64,000 bases of DNA from Chlamydiales bacterium (GTDB taxonomy: Bacteria; Chlamydiota; Chlamydiia; Chlamydiales; SM23-39): contig JAUXXF010000001.1 in NCBI GenBank assembly GCA_030681135.1, forward strand, positions 1 through 64,000, given 5' to 3'. The first letter of the stretch is position 1. Every line of letters begins with the position of its first letter. Positions 1 through 6,167 of the stretch are shown one piece after another. The notes beneath the pieces are model-generated. The model saw only the letters and a program-made list of their open reading frames with translations, made no database searches and was not told the DNA's origin. The translations under genes and the position numbers were made by a program.

Positions 1-199
1 AGATCCGAATGGGGAAAGCGTAGGGGGATACATTCTTGGTTTAGGAGAAATTCTTTTAGGGGGAACCATCATGGTTAGTGGTTTCGCACTTGAAGTAGTT
101 AGCTTTGGAGGGTTTACATTTGGCCTTGGAGTGACAACAAGTTCTGGTGCTGCGCTGATGAGCCTTGGGCTTGCGACGACTGCTTACCACGCTCAAGAT
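1..199 (+). repeat. Rhs-end direct repeat, copy 1
   Basis: Identical to 2408-2606 except for two bases just after the internal ATG (GTTAGTGGT versus GCTAGTGGG). It encodes the end of the Rhs core and the hydrophobic linker, up to AYHAQD. After it the copies diverge completely into different toxin tips. The repeat is long enough to serve as a homologous recombination site for tip exchange. Confidence 0.95.
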
Positions 200-622
200 A
201 TTTCCTTTTCAAAATATTCTCCTACATGCTCAAGTAGTCCTTCTGCACCTGTTGGTTCTTCTATGTACGGTCCAGATCAATTGCTTATTGATCGAGGTCT
301 TTTGCCTCGAACGCCTAAGGTTGGAAGCGTTGATCCAAGTTTGCCGGTAAATCCAGATGATTTATTAAAACAACCGGAGTGGCAAGAAGTTACTCATCCT
401 GAGGCAGGAAAAAAGGGACACAGAACATTTGAAAATAAGCAAACTGGTGAACAATATCGACATGACCAAGGAAGGCCAGGACAACCTGGTCATGAAGCTC
501 GAGATCATTATCATCATTTGAAACCTAATGGTAAGGGAGATTTTAATTATGTGGATGGAAATGGTAAAATAGTTCCTAAAGGCAGTGATCCATCACATAT
601 TTATCCAAAACCTTTGAAATGA
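1..622 (+). CDS. Rhs-family protein, C-terminal end with toxin tip (partial at left edge)
   Basis: The reading frame is already open at position 2 and encodes DPNGESVGGY before the first internal ATG (71), so this is the 3' end of a gene entering from the left. The same sequence at 2388-2420 is preceded by NNPYRFQ, the kind of motif that ends the conserved Rhs core. It is followed by a hydrophobic Gly/Leu-rich linker (ILGLGEILLGGTIMVSGFAL and onward to TTAYHAQD), then a variable hydrophilic tip of about 140 residues. The tip is rich in His and ends with a GHEARDHYHH motif and a DPSHIYP motif; several His residues suggest a metal-dependent or general-acid/base enzyme such as a nuclease, but I do not recognise the family. 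The next gene, 15 bases downstream, is the expected immunity gene. The Rhs and tip architecture is clear from repetition; the toxin activity is inferred. Confidence 0.8.
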   Translation, partial: DPNGESVGGYILGLGEILLGGTIMVSGFALEVVSFGGFTFGLGVTTSSGAALMSLGLATTAYHAQDISFSKYSPTCSSSPSAPVGSSMYGPDQLLIDRGLLPRTPKVGSVDPSLPVNPDDLLKQPEWQEVTHPEAGKKGHRTFENKQTGEQYRHDQGRPGQPGHEARDHYHHLKPNGKGDFNYVDGNGKIVPKGSDPSHIYPKPLK

Positions 623-637
623 GGGATCGTAATTTAA

Positions 638-1024
638 ATGGACATAACAAAATATACTTCTTATTTCCATGATGGTGAAGTTTTAAATGTAGAACATAAT
701 GATGGAAATATTAAAATTTCTATGCGCAGTGCGGAAATAGATCTTGATAGCATAGATCCTGTCTTACTAACCAAAGACAATAGGTTGGTTGGAATATTGC
801 ATGTTAACGGAGTGAAATTAATCATAAACAATGAAAAGAAATTCGAGCAAAAAATGAAAATGCTTCTTTCTGATAATGATTTATTGCATTTAGAGATTAA
901 AGAGGGTGTTGTGTTTTGTGAAATTGGCTGGAGAGGTGGAAATCCTTGTCAGTTTGATTTTTCTGCTTTTGAAATTCACGCTGACGAAATTTGGTGGGAA
1001 AATATGCCTGATTATAAGGTTTAG
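638..1024 (+). CDS. Putative immunity protein for the first Rhs tip
   Basis: A 128-residue acidic protein with no signal peptide or membrane segment. It starts with a small beta-rich pattern (YFHDGEVLNVEHNDGNIKIS) and ends in a tryptophan-rich stretch (EIWWENMPDY). It lies 15 bases after the stop of the first toxin tip on the same strand, the standard position of an immunity gene in Rhs and CDI loci. The HDGxVLxVEHxxxxIxI opening resembles small immunity proteins of polymorphic toxin systems, but the family is not identified. Function is inferred from position and size. Confidence 0.65.
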   Translation: MDITKYTSYFHDGEVLNVEHNDGNIKISMRSAEIDLDSIDPVLLTKDNRLVGILHVNGVKLIINNEKKFEQKMKMLLSDNDLLHLEIKEGVVFCEIGWRGGNPCQFDFSAFEIHADEIWWENMPDYKV

Positions 1025-1074
1025 GATAAAAACATTATGAATATTCCAATCATAAATTTCCCGGAGATTCTAGA

Positions 1075-1678
1075 TTGTTTTTACATGGAAGCCTAAATGA
1101 AAAAAACTGTAAAAAGTATGATTTGTCTTTCGCTTCCACAATGGATTATGTAAGAGATGTCTTAGAGAATTCTAATGTTTTATCTAATTATTTACTTGAT
1201 TTGGTTTGTTTTCAAGATGGATGTTTTTATGCCTATTTCTCTGAAGAAGTGGAATTGAAAAATATTCACCACTTTAAAAGTGGCGAAATTAGTTCAACTA
1301 CTTATGATGAGGTTGCGAATTTAATTTTTTGTATTATGTATGAAAAAGTTAGGCTTTCTTGTGTAATTGATGATGTTATTCGAGACCCTTTAGATAAAAA
1401 TATTAGCGCATTTGGTGCTGATATTTTTTTTGTGATAATGAGATTTATTACCTGATTAAAAAAAGGATCCTAGCGTTGATGTTATATTAAGATGTTTGCA
1501 AGAGATAAATGCTATTTGGCATTCATTATGTATTTTAACTACATCGAATTTTGAGGGTTTTTCTTTCTTATCTGTTAATAAGGAAAAAATGCAGGAGATT
1601 TGTTTGATGACTCAAATGATTGTTGTGGGCGCTTATGATGGTGAAGGTTATGTGTTTTGGGAAAAACGTGAAAAATGA
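1075..1678 (+). pseudogene. Degraded copy of the neighbouring immunity-type gene, broken by two frameshifts
   Basis: The two open pieces 1075-1455 and 1496-1678 together align along the whole intact gene at 1675-2247. Shared landmarks are the N-terminal (L/F)xxTxxY pattern, a central IDDV/FDDF, and the C-terminal AIWHSL and AYDGEGYVFWEK. Adding one base to the run of eight T (1424-1431) continues the protein as FFCDNEIYYLIKK, matching CCKNEVYYVLNE in the intact copy. A second shift in the A7 run (1458-1464) restores DPSVDVILRCLQEINAIWHS. Both breaks lie in homopolymers, so sequencing error is possible, but no clear start codon is left either. Its last codons overlap the start of the intact copy as ATGA. 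Confidence 0.75.
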
Positions 1679-2247
1679 TAATAGAAAAACACATTTTAGA
1701 TTTTCGTGAAACTGTGGGTTATTTTATTGATAATTTGCAGAATACGAATAAATTATCAGATTCGATTATTTCTGCTGTGCCATTTGAAGAGGGAGAATTT
1801 TACACTTTTCTTCCAGAAAATTCCTCTGCGGAAGGGCTTTATGATTTTAAATTAGGCGGGAAAATGTCATCTATTCGAGATGAGATGAGTATATTTATTC
1901 ACAATTTTTTAAAAGCTAAAGAAGGCTTTGTGTGCATTTTTGATGACTTTAATGCAAGTATTGTTGATGTGCAAGAAGATGATGTATACAAGTCTTTTGG
2001 CTTTTGTTGTAAAAATGAAGTTTATTATGTTTTAAATGAAAACGTTCCTGTTGAAATGGTTTATAAATGCTTAACTTATTCAAGTGCGATTTGGCATTCT
2101 TTATCTGTTATTACGAAAATTCAACCTGAGTTTTTTGAAAATAAAGAGCTGGATGAAGGCTCGTTTGTTAAGATTTGTCAAGAAACTGTTCTTGTTATGC
2201 TCAGTGCTTATGATGGTGAAGGTTATGTATTTTGGGAAAAATGCTAG
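1675..2247 (+). CDS. Immunity-type protein, intact member of a tandem family
   Basis: A 190-residue acidic soluble protein. Its ATG overlaps the TGA of the damaged upstream copy (ATGA), which suggests translational coupling. The C-terminus AYDGEGYVFWEK and the AIWHSL block are shared with the copy at 1075-1678, and the start (LDFxxTVxY) is shared with the fragment at 2248. No catalytic motif is visible. It sits inside an Rhs tip array, and duplicated immunity genes in such arrays are an established pattern (orphan or poly-immunity loci). The cognate toxin is not in the window. I cannot exclude an unrelated function. Confidence 0.6.
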   Translation: MIIEKHILDFRETVGYFIDNLQNTNKLSDSIISAVPFEEGEFYTFLPENSSAEGLYDFKLGGKMSSIRDEMSIFIHNFLKAKEGFVCIFDDFNASIVDVQEDDVYKSFGFCCKNEVYYVLNENVPVEMVYKCLTYSSAIWHSLSVITKIQPEFFENKELDEGSFVKICQETVLVMLSAYDGEGYVFWEKC

Positions 2248-2430
2248 ATGCTTTATAAGACTAAACTGATAAGAAACGAATTGGATTTTTATCCAACGGT
2301 TGATTACGTAAAAAAAATAGGAGGGGCTAATCAATTAAATGAAATAGCTAGCCCAAACATAAAAGAGAATAAAATCGTAATGTCTTCAATAATCCTTATC
2401 GCTTTCAAGATCCGAATGGGGAAAGCGTAG
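2248..2430 (+). pseudogene. Truncated third immunity-family copy fused to foreign sequence
   Basis: The ATG directly follows the TAG of the intact copy. About 30 codons (LIRNELDFYPTVDYVKKIG, then GANQLNE) match the start of that protein, then the frame runs into the 42-base segment 2338-2379 that also occurs at 3938-3979. After that it crosses the Rhs core end out of frame and stops at 2428-2430. It is a recombination product: immunity-gene head, then a toxin-tail-derived block, then an Rhs C-terminal fragment. It is unlikely to make a functional protein. Confidence 0.7.
2338..2379 (+). repeat. 42-base exact repeat at a cassette junction, copy 1
   Basis: Identical to 3938-3979. In the frame of the upstream fragment it encodes NEIASPNIKENKIV. 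That peptide resembles part of the third toxin tip (PNVKENK), so the segment is probably a relic of a toxin tail left at a recombination junction. Confidence 0.9.
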
Positions 2431-2606
2431 GGGGATACATTCTTGGTTTAGGAGAAATTCTTTTAGGGGGAACCATCATGGCTAGTGGGTTCGCACTTGA
2501 AGTAGTTAGCTTTGGAGGGTTTACATTTGGCCTTGGAGTGACAACAAGTTCTGGTGCTGCGCTGATGAGCCTTGGGCTTGCGACGACTGCTTACCACGCT
2601 CAAGAT
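2408..2606 (+). repeat. Rhs-end direct repeat, copy 2
   Basis: Matches 1-199 over 199 bases with two mismatches. It is the shared head of the second orphan cassette. Homology also extends slightly upstream in the protein sense (NNPYRFQ before DPNGE), but the corresponding part of copy 1 lies outside the window. Confidence 0.95.
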
Positions 2607-2906
2607 GTTCAGGCTCCCAATGCTTTTTGGAAAAACACGAATCCATTTGATGGGCCTGTTGATGGGGAAATTTTTGTAGGAGATTCCGCCGGCAATATTA
2701 TTCCTGTACCAGTAGATTATCAATTAGAAGGTACAAAAGATGGAAAATGGATCCAACTTAAAGACAAAGATAAAGTTCCAACCGGGACAAGAAAAGATGG
2801 TGGAGGCCACCCTAGAGAAACAGATATCCGTGGAAGAGAACCTCATGGTCATCGCCCGGGAATATTAAACCAAGATGGAACTCCTTGGTTGCCTATTAAC
2901 AGTTAG
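2478..2906 (+). CDS. Orphan Rhs C-terminal fragment with second toxin tip
   Basis: Bases 2408-2606 repeat 1-199 with two mismatches, so the same Rhs end and hydrophobic linker (GFALEVVSFGGFTFGLGVTT to AYHAQD) is followed by a different tip. The Rhs frame opens at 2373 with no obvious start; the ATG at 2478 corresponds to an internal Met of the Rhs gene. The tip is about 100 residues: a WKNTNPFDGP stretch, a short beta-like KWIQLKDKDKVPTGTRKDGG segment, then GREPHGHRPG and a DGTPWLPI end. This DGG...PHxHxPG...DGTPWLP pattern looks like a compact toxin domain of polymorphic toxins, but its activity is unknown to me. The immunity gene follows after 11 bases. It lacks the Rhs shell and is probably an unexpressed reservoir unless recombined. 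Confidence 0.75.
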   Translation: MASGFALEVVSFGGFTFGLGVTTSSGAALMSLGLATTAYHAQDVQAPNAFWKNTNPFDGPVDGEIFVGDSAGNIIPVPVDYQLEGTKDGKWIQLKDKDKVPTGTRKDGGGHPRETDIRGREPHGHRPGILNQDGTPWLPINS

Positions 2907-2917
2907 AAGGTACTAAA

Positions 2918-3169
2918 ATGAGTAATGATGAATTAAAAAATAATAAGTTTGATTGGGGGGAAACTGTACAGGTAAAAAATAATGCTCCTTCAATTTTTCA
3001 ACCTGGTCAGATAGTATCAGTGTGTGGTATGACTAAAATTCAATCTAAAAAACTTGCCGATAAATATGATTTAAAAATAGGAGAATGGATTTATACTATT
3101 GAATATTTGGGAGGAGCTGACATTGAAATTCCTGAATGTTATTTAGAAAAATTTTCTGAGTTATTTTAG
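2918..3169 (+). CDS. Putative immunity protein (Imm31-like) for the second tip
   Basis: An 83-residue soluble protein starting 11 bases after the second toxin tip. It opens with FDWGETVQVKNNAPSIFQPG, followed by a small beta-barrel-like pattern ending in EWIYTIEYLGGADIEIPE. This resembles a widespread family of small immunity proteins with an SH3-like look (I would compare it first with Imm31), but I make that link from memory of the pattern. Position directly behind a toxin tip is the main evidence. There are no membrane segments and no cysteine pattern of note. Confidence 0.65.
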   Translation: MSNDELKNNKFDWGETVQVKNNAPSIFQPGQIVSVCGMTKIQSKKLADKYDLKIGEWIYTIEYLGGADIEIPECYLEKFSELF

Positions 3170-3219
3170 TCTTCACTTTTGCCAGAAAAGTTTGGAATTG
3201 ATTCCTTTCGCTTAAAAAA

Positions 3220-3283
3220 TCTGGTGTTGCGCTGATGGGCCTTTGGCTTGCGACGACTGCTTACCACGCTCAAGATATTTCAT
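3220..3283 (+). repeat. Rhs-end direct repeat, truncated copy 3
   Basis: Matches 143-206 with a few substitutions (it encodes SGVALMGLWLATTAYHAQD where copy 1 encodes SGAALMSLGLATTAYHAQD). Only the last part of the linker is kept, marking a third cassette boundary. Confidence 0.9.
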
Positions 3284-3552
3284 TCGAAAAAAGGAGTTCT
3301 CCACCTAGCCCGAATCCACAAGCGGAGGGCGCTCCACATACAACAATTGAAATAGCTGGTCCAGCAGATCAGTATACGACATATAACGGAGACGGCACAT
3401 GGAAACAATATCGAGGATCTGGCAAGCCACACGGCTCTATACCTAGACCAAATGTGAAAGAAAATAAAAATAATCCATCTCCTAGCGGTCCAAGACCAGG
3501 AAATCCCAGTGTTAGAGAGCCAAAACCTGATGAAATTCCCACAGGAAAATAG
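3235..3552 (+). CDS. Orphan toxin tip, third cassette (linker mostly lost)
   Basis: Bases 3220-3283 repeat the last third of the Rhs linker (SGVALMGLWLATTAYHAQD), so only a short piece of the Rhs end remains; the frame opens at 3202. The tip has a low-complexity Pro/Ser segment and then a GDGTWKQYRGSGKPHGSIPR stretch followed by PNVKENK, and a tail (SGPRPGNPSVREPKPDEIP). The tail is closely echoed at 3938-4048. The KQYRGSGKPHG core is probably the active part, but I do not know its reaction. The immunity-type gene follows with a good ribosome binding site. With so little Rhs left this is a displaced cassette rather than a working effector. Confidence 0.65.
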   Translation: MGLWLATTAYHAQDISFEKRSSPPSPNPQAEGAPHTTIEIAGPADQYTTYNGDGTWKQYRGSGKPHGSIPRPNVKENKNNPSPSGPRPGNPSVREPKPDEIPTGK

Positions 3553-3560
3553 GAGCTGAA

Positions 3561-4048
3561 ATGCAAAAAAAAATGAAAGCCCTTCCGCCTATACAAGTAT
3601 ATATTGGCCGATATTTGTCAAAAAAGATGGGTACGTCTTTCTAAAAGAGCAATATTCTGAAGAAGAATACAAAAATTTAACAAAAGAAAATGAAAATCCT
3701 GAATATTGGCTAAATTTACTTACAATTGATGATTTTTTTTCGGAATTATCTGATGGAGAAGATAAATTCGTTGCCCTCTCAAAAACTCTTGCTGAAATAT
3801 GGGAAGTAAAGTTGAAAAAGGATTTTCCCAATATGACCTTTACGGTTGAATGTCTTTGGAATGAAGAATACGGAGATTGCGGATTAACGTTTTATCAAAC
3901 AGATGAAAATAGCACTTCGCAAGAAAATAGATGTTTTAATGAAATAGCTAGCCCAAACATAAAAGAGAATAAAATCGTACAATCTTCGAATGGCCCAAGG
4001 CCAGGCCTATCTAAAATCAGAAAGCCAAGACCTGATGAAATTCCTTAA
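3561..4048 (+). pseudogene. Frameshifted immunity gene fused to a toxin-tail remnant
   Basis: The ATG at 3561 has AGGAG upstream and lies just after the third tip, but the frame ends at 3643-3645. Shifting by one base in the A9 run (3565-3573) gives a continuous protein: MQKKNESPSAYTSIYWPIF, then an acidic body with EYWLNLLTIDDFFSELSDGE and TVECLWNEEYGDCGLTFYQ. This is a credible immunity protein of about 130 residues. From 3938 the same frame continues into NEIASPNIKENKIV and a Pro-rich tail ending RKPRPDEIP. That tail resembles the end of the third toxin tip (VKENK...SGPRPG...PKPDEIP), so the gene end is a recombination scar. It may be a pseudogene, a slippage-expressed gene or a sequencing error in the A run. 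Confidence 0.65.
3938..3979 (+). repeat. 42-base exact repeat at a cassette junction, copy 2
   Basis: Identical to 2338-2379 and read in the same frame (NEIASPNIKENKIV). Here it is followed by a tail similar to the end of the third toxin tip; in copy 1 it is followed by the Rhs core end. The different downstream partners mark it as a recombination junction. Confidence 0.9.
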
Positions 4049-4078
4049 TGAATACTAAAGTCAATTTCTTTGAAAGAA

Positions 4079-4095
4079 AGCCTGCTTCGCAGGCT
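4079..4095 (+). terminator. Hairpin at the end of the Rhs array
   Basis: AGCCTGC-TTC-GCAGGCT forms a perfect seven-base stem with a three-base loop, 30 bases after the last array frame. It is followed by CCTGAATTTTCC, so the T tract is weak. It could terminate transcription from either side, since the next gene converges. Confidence 0.5.
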
Positions 4096-4144
4096 CCTGA
4101 ATTTTCCCCACCAGAAGATTCTGATATGGTTTAAATGATTCTTT

Positions 4145-4771
4145 TTACATTTTAAATAGATTGTCACGGATTTTTTTATCGCCTTTACCTGCCTTTGCCC
4201 ATTCATAGGCCGCGCTGACGATTTTAAATACCTCCGCCTGCAGTTCCTTCGTGAGACCGGGGGGTGTTGGTTTATCTGGATGATAGGTGAGTACTAATTT
4301 TTGGTGAGCTTTCTTCACTTCAGCAGCTGTTGCCCCTTTTTCAAGCCCTAAAATATCAAAAGCTGTTTGGTTCATATCAGTTATATTAAGCTGTTCATAG
4401 GCTTTTCTCGTTAAGGGAGACATGCTTTGTTTCGCCTGTTCCCATGTTTTTTGGCCTTGGCGGGCAGCTATATCTTCTTCTGAAAGCACTAAAGGTAAAA
4501 TTCTTTCATTAAGTTTACTAACTTCTTCTTCATTAAGTTTGCCGATTGAGTAAGCTTTTTGTATTAAATTAGCGCAACTTGTGTAAATTGCCTCATCTCT
4601 TTCTTTGTTCTGGCTTAATAATTTATGAGCGAATCTATGTACTTTGTAATCATTCGGAGAGATTGCCCGCAACTCACCCAGTGTGATATCTCCTTCTCTT
4701 AAAAGGTAATTTAAAGCTTCTTGTTCTAGATTGGTGAGCTTCTCTGAAGAACCATACCCATGTATAGACAT
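4145..4771 (-). CDS. J-domain (DnaJ-like) protein
   Basis: A 208-residue soluble protein with a C-terminal J-domain (about residues 136-192). It starts TAFDILGLEKGATAAEVKKA and carries the diagnostic HPD triplet in LTYHPDKP (164-166). The J-domain stimulates Hsp70 (DnaK) ATPase. The N-terminal 130 residues are helical and charged with no Gly/Phe region or zinc finger, so this is a type III J-protein with an unknown client or target. Start ATG at 4771 has an AGAGGG-like ribosome site. It converges on the Rhs array. Being a stand-alone J-protein in a host-associated bacterium, it could also act in host cells, but no secretion signal is visible. Confidence 0.85.
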   Translation of the reverse strand: MSIHGYGSSEKLTNLEQEALNYLLREGDITLGELRAISPNDYKVHRFAHKLLSQNKERDEAIYTSCANLIQKAYSIGKLNEEEVSKLNERILPLVLSEEDIAARQGQKTWEQAKQSMSPLTRKAYEQLNITDMNQTAFDILGLEKGATAAEVKKAHQKLVLTYHPDKPTPPGLTKELQAEVFKIVSAAYEWAKAGKGDKKIRDNLFKM

Positions 4772-4891
4772 ACGCCCTCTTATGTAATTAATGAATTATT
4801 TTTATAATAACAAATGAAACAAAAATCTGTAATGTTATTTAATGTTAAAGCGGAAGTTGTTTTGTTTTAATGCTTTGATTGAAATGAATTG

Positions 4892-6049
4892 TTATTCGAT
4901 CTTTTCAGGGGCGCTTTCTTTGTTGCTGCTATATAATCCGAAGATGCCAAGACCGAAAGTAATTAAGGACAGAAAATAAAAAAGACCTGCAGAGCCTATT
5001 TGCTGCATGGCAAAACTTGCGCAAAGCGGGCCGCAAATAGCTCCAATCCCGTAGGATAGAACAAATCCCCCTGTAGCAGAGACGATCTGATCGTTTTGTA
5101 TCTTTTCACAGACATAGGCCATGCTAAGAGGGTAGAGCGTAAAAGAAAATGCTCCAAAAAACCAGACTAAGACAGATAAAGCGGTTGGGTGAATAGGATG
5201 CTGCAGAGCAATAGCTACAGCGATCAGCGCAGAAAGAAAACTTGCTACATTTAAGACGAAACGGCGGTTTCCTCTATCAGCTAAACGGCCGATAGGCCAT
5301 TGAAGGCTTAGTCCTCCAAAAATAAGAATCGCCATAAGTGTGCCAATTTCATCGACAGAAAGGCCCAGTTCGCTTGCATAAACAGGCAACAGACCGTAAA
5401 CGACTGCTAGGAGCATGCCAGAGATGATTCCACCTAAAAAACCTAAGGGAGAAAGTTTTAGAAAATGAGAAATCTTCATCGATGGAGATTCTCCAAAGAT
5501 TGGACATTTAACGGCTTTGCAAGAGATTGGCACAATAGATAACGCTGTGAGTCCCGCTGTGATCAAATAAGGAGAAAGGCCGTTAGGGTCTGCAATATAA
5601 ATCAGTAACTGTCCCGCAGAAAGAGCCGTATAGAATACAGCTAAATAAAGAGATAATACAGCCCCTCTTAGATTGGGAGCGGCTAATAAGAGGAGCCAAC
5701 TTTCTATTGCGACAAAAATCCCGGCCATGCAAATCCCCCCAATAAATCTTAAGGCAGCCCAATACCAGGCGTTTGTCCAAAGAGCTTGAAGAAGAATCAA
5801 GGCCACAGAAATTCCTGCAAACAAAGCAAATCCTCGACTGTGTCCAATTTTTTCAATCCAGCGACCAGATTTTAAAGATCCTATTAATATTCCGGCGTAA
5901 AGAGCGGATGTGACGAATCCTATTGTCCCTACATCAAAGCCGCTCATCTCTAAATGGATAGATACGAAGGTATTAAATAGTCCGCTGCCAAGGATCAGCA
6001 AGATTAAGCTTAAAAGAGGGGCAATTAGAGATTTGATTAAAGGAACCAT
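4892..6049 (-). CDS. MFS transporter (YcaD-like)
   Basis: About 385 residues with 12 predicted hydrophobic segments, the size of a standard major facilitator. Loop motifs are visible: LKSGRWIEKIGHSRGF between helices 2 and 3, and PIGRLADRGNRRFVL in the second half, the two copies of the G-x-LADRxGRR motif. Overall it resembles the YcaD-type group of sugar/drug MFS proteins; substrate unknown. I place the start at ATG 6049 (MVPLIKS); a GTG lies two codons upstream. It is a single gene, separated by about 120 bases from its neighbours on either side. Confidence 0.85.
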   Translation of the reverse strand: MVPLIKSLIAPLLSLILLILGSGLFNTFVSIHLEMSGFDVGTIGFVTSALYAGILIGSLKSGRWIEKIGHSRGFALFAGISVALILLQALWTNAWYWAALRFIGGICMAGIFVAIESWLLLLAAPNLRGAVLSLYLAVFYTALSAGQLLIYIADPNGLSPYLITAGLTALSIVPISCKAVKCPIFGESPSMKISHFLKLSPLGFLGGIISGMLLAVVYGLLPVYASELGLSVDEIGTLMAILIFGGLSLQWPIGRLADRGNRRFVLNVASFLSALIAVAIALQHPIHPTALSVLVWFFGAFSFTLYPLSMAYVCEKIQNDQIVSATGGFVLSYGIGAICGPLCASFAMQQIGSAGLFYFLSLITFGLGIFGLYSSNKESAPEKIE

Positions 6050-6167
6050 ACACACCTAATATGGAGGTTAATAAAATAACATTTTTAAATCCATTAAATT
6101 ATGTTTTTATTTGTTTCTCGTCTTTGTTTAGATGTTTATTTTTATATTGCGCTATTAATTAACAAAA

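Noticed and set aside
1037..1096. Short frame MNIPIINFPEILDCFYMEA after the first immunity gene
   Set aside because: Only 19 codons; it may be the relic of a lost gene start but cannot be supported as a gene.
4079..4095. CRISPR-like or repeat-array reading of the short palindromes in the Rhs region
   Set aside because: There are no regularly spaced direct repeats and no cas genes; this is a simple hairpin.
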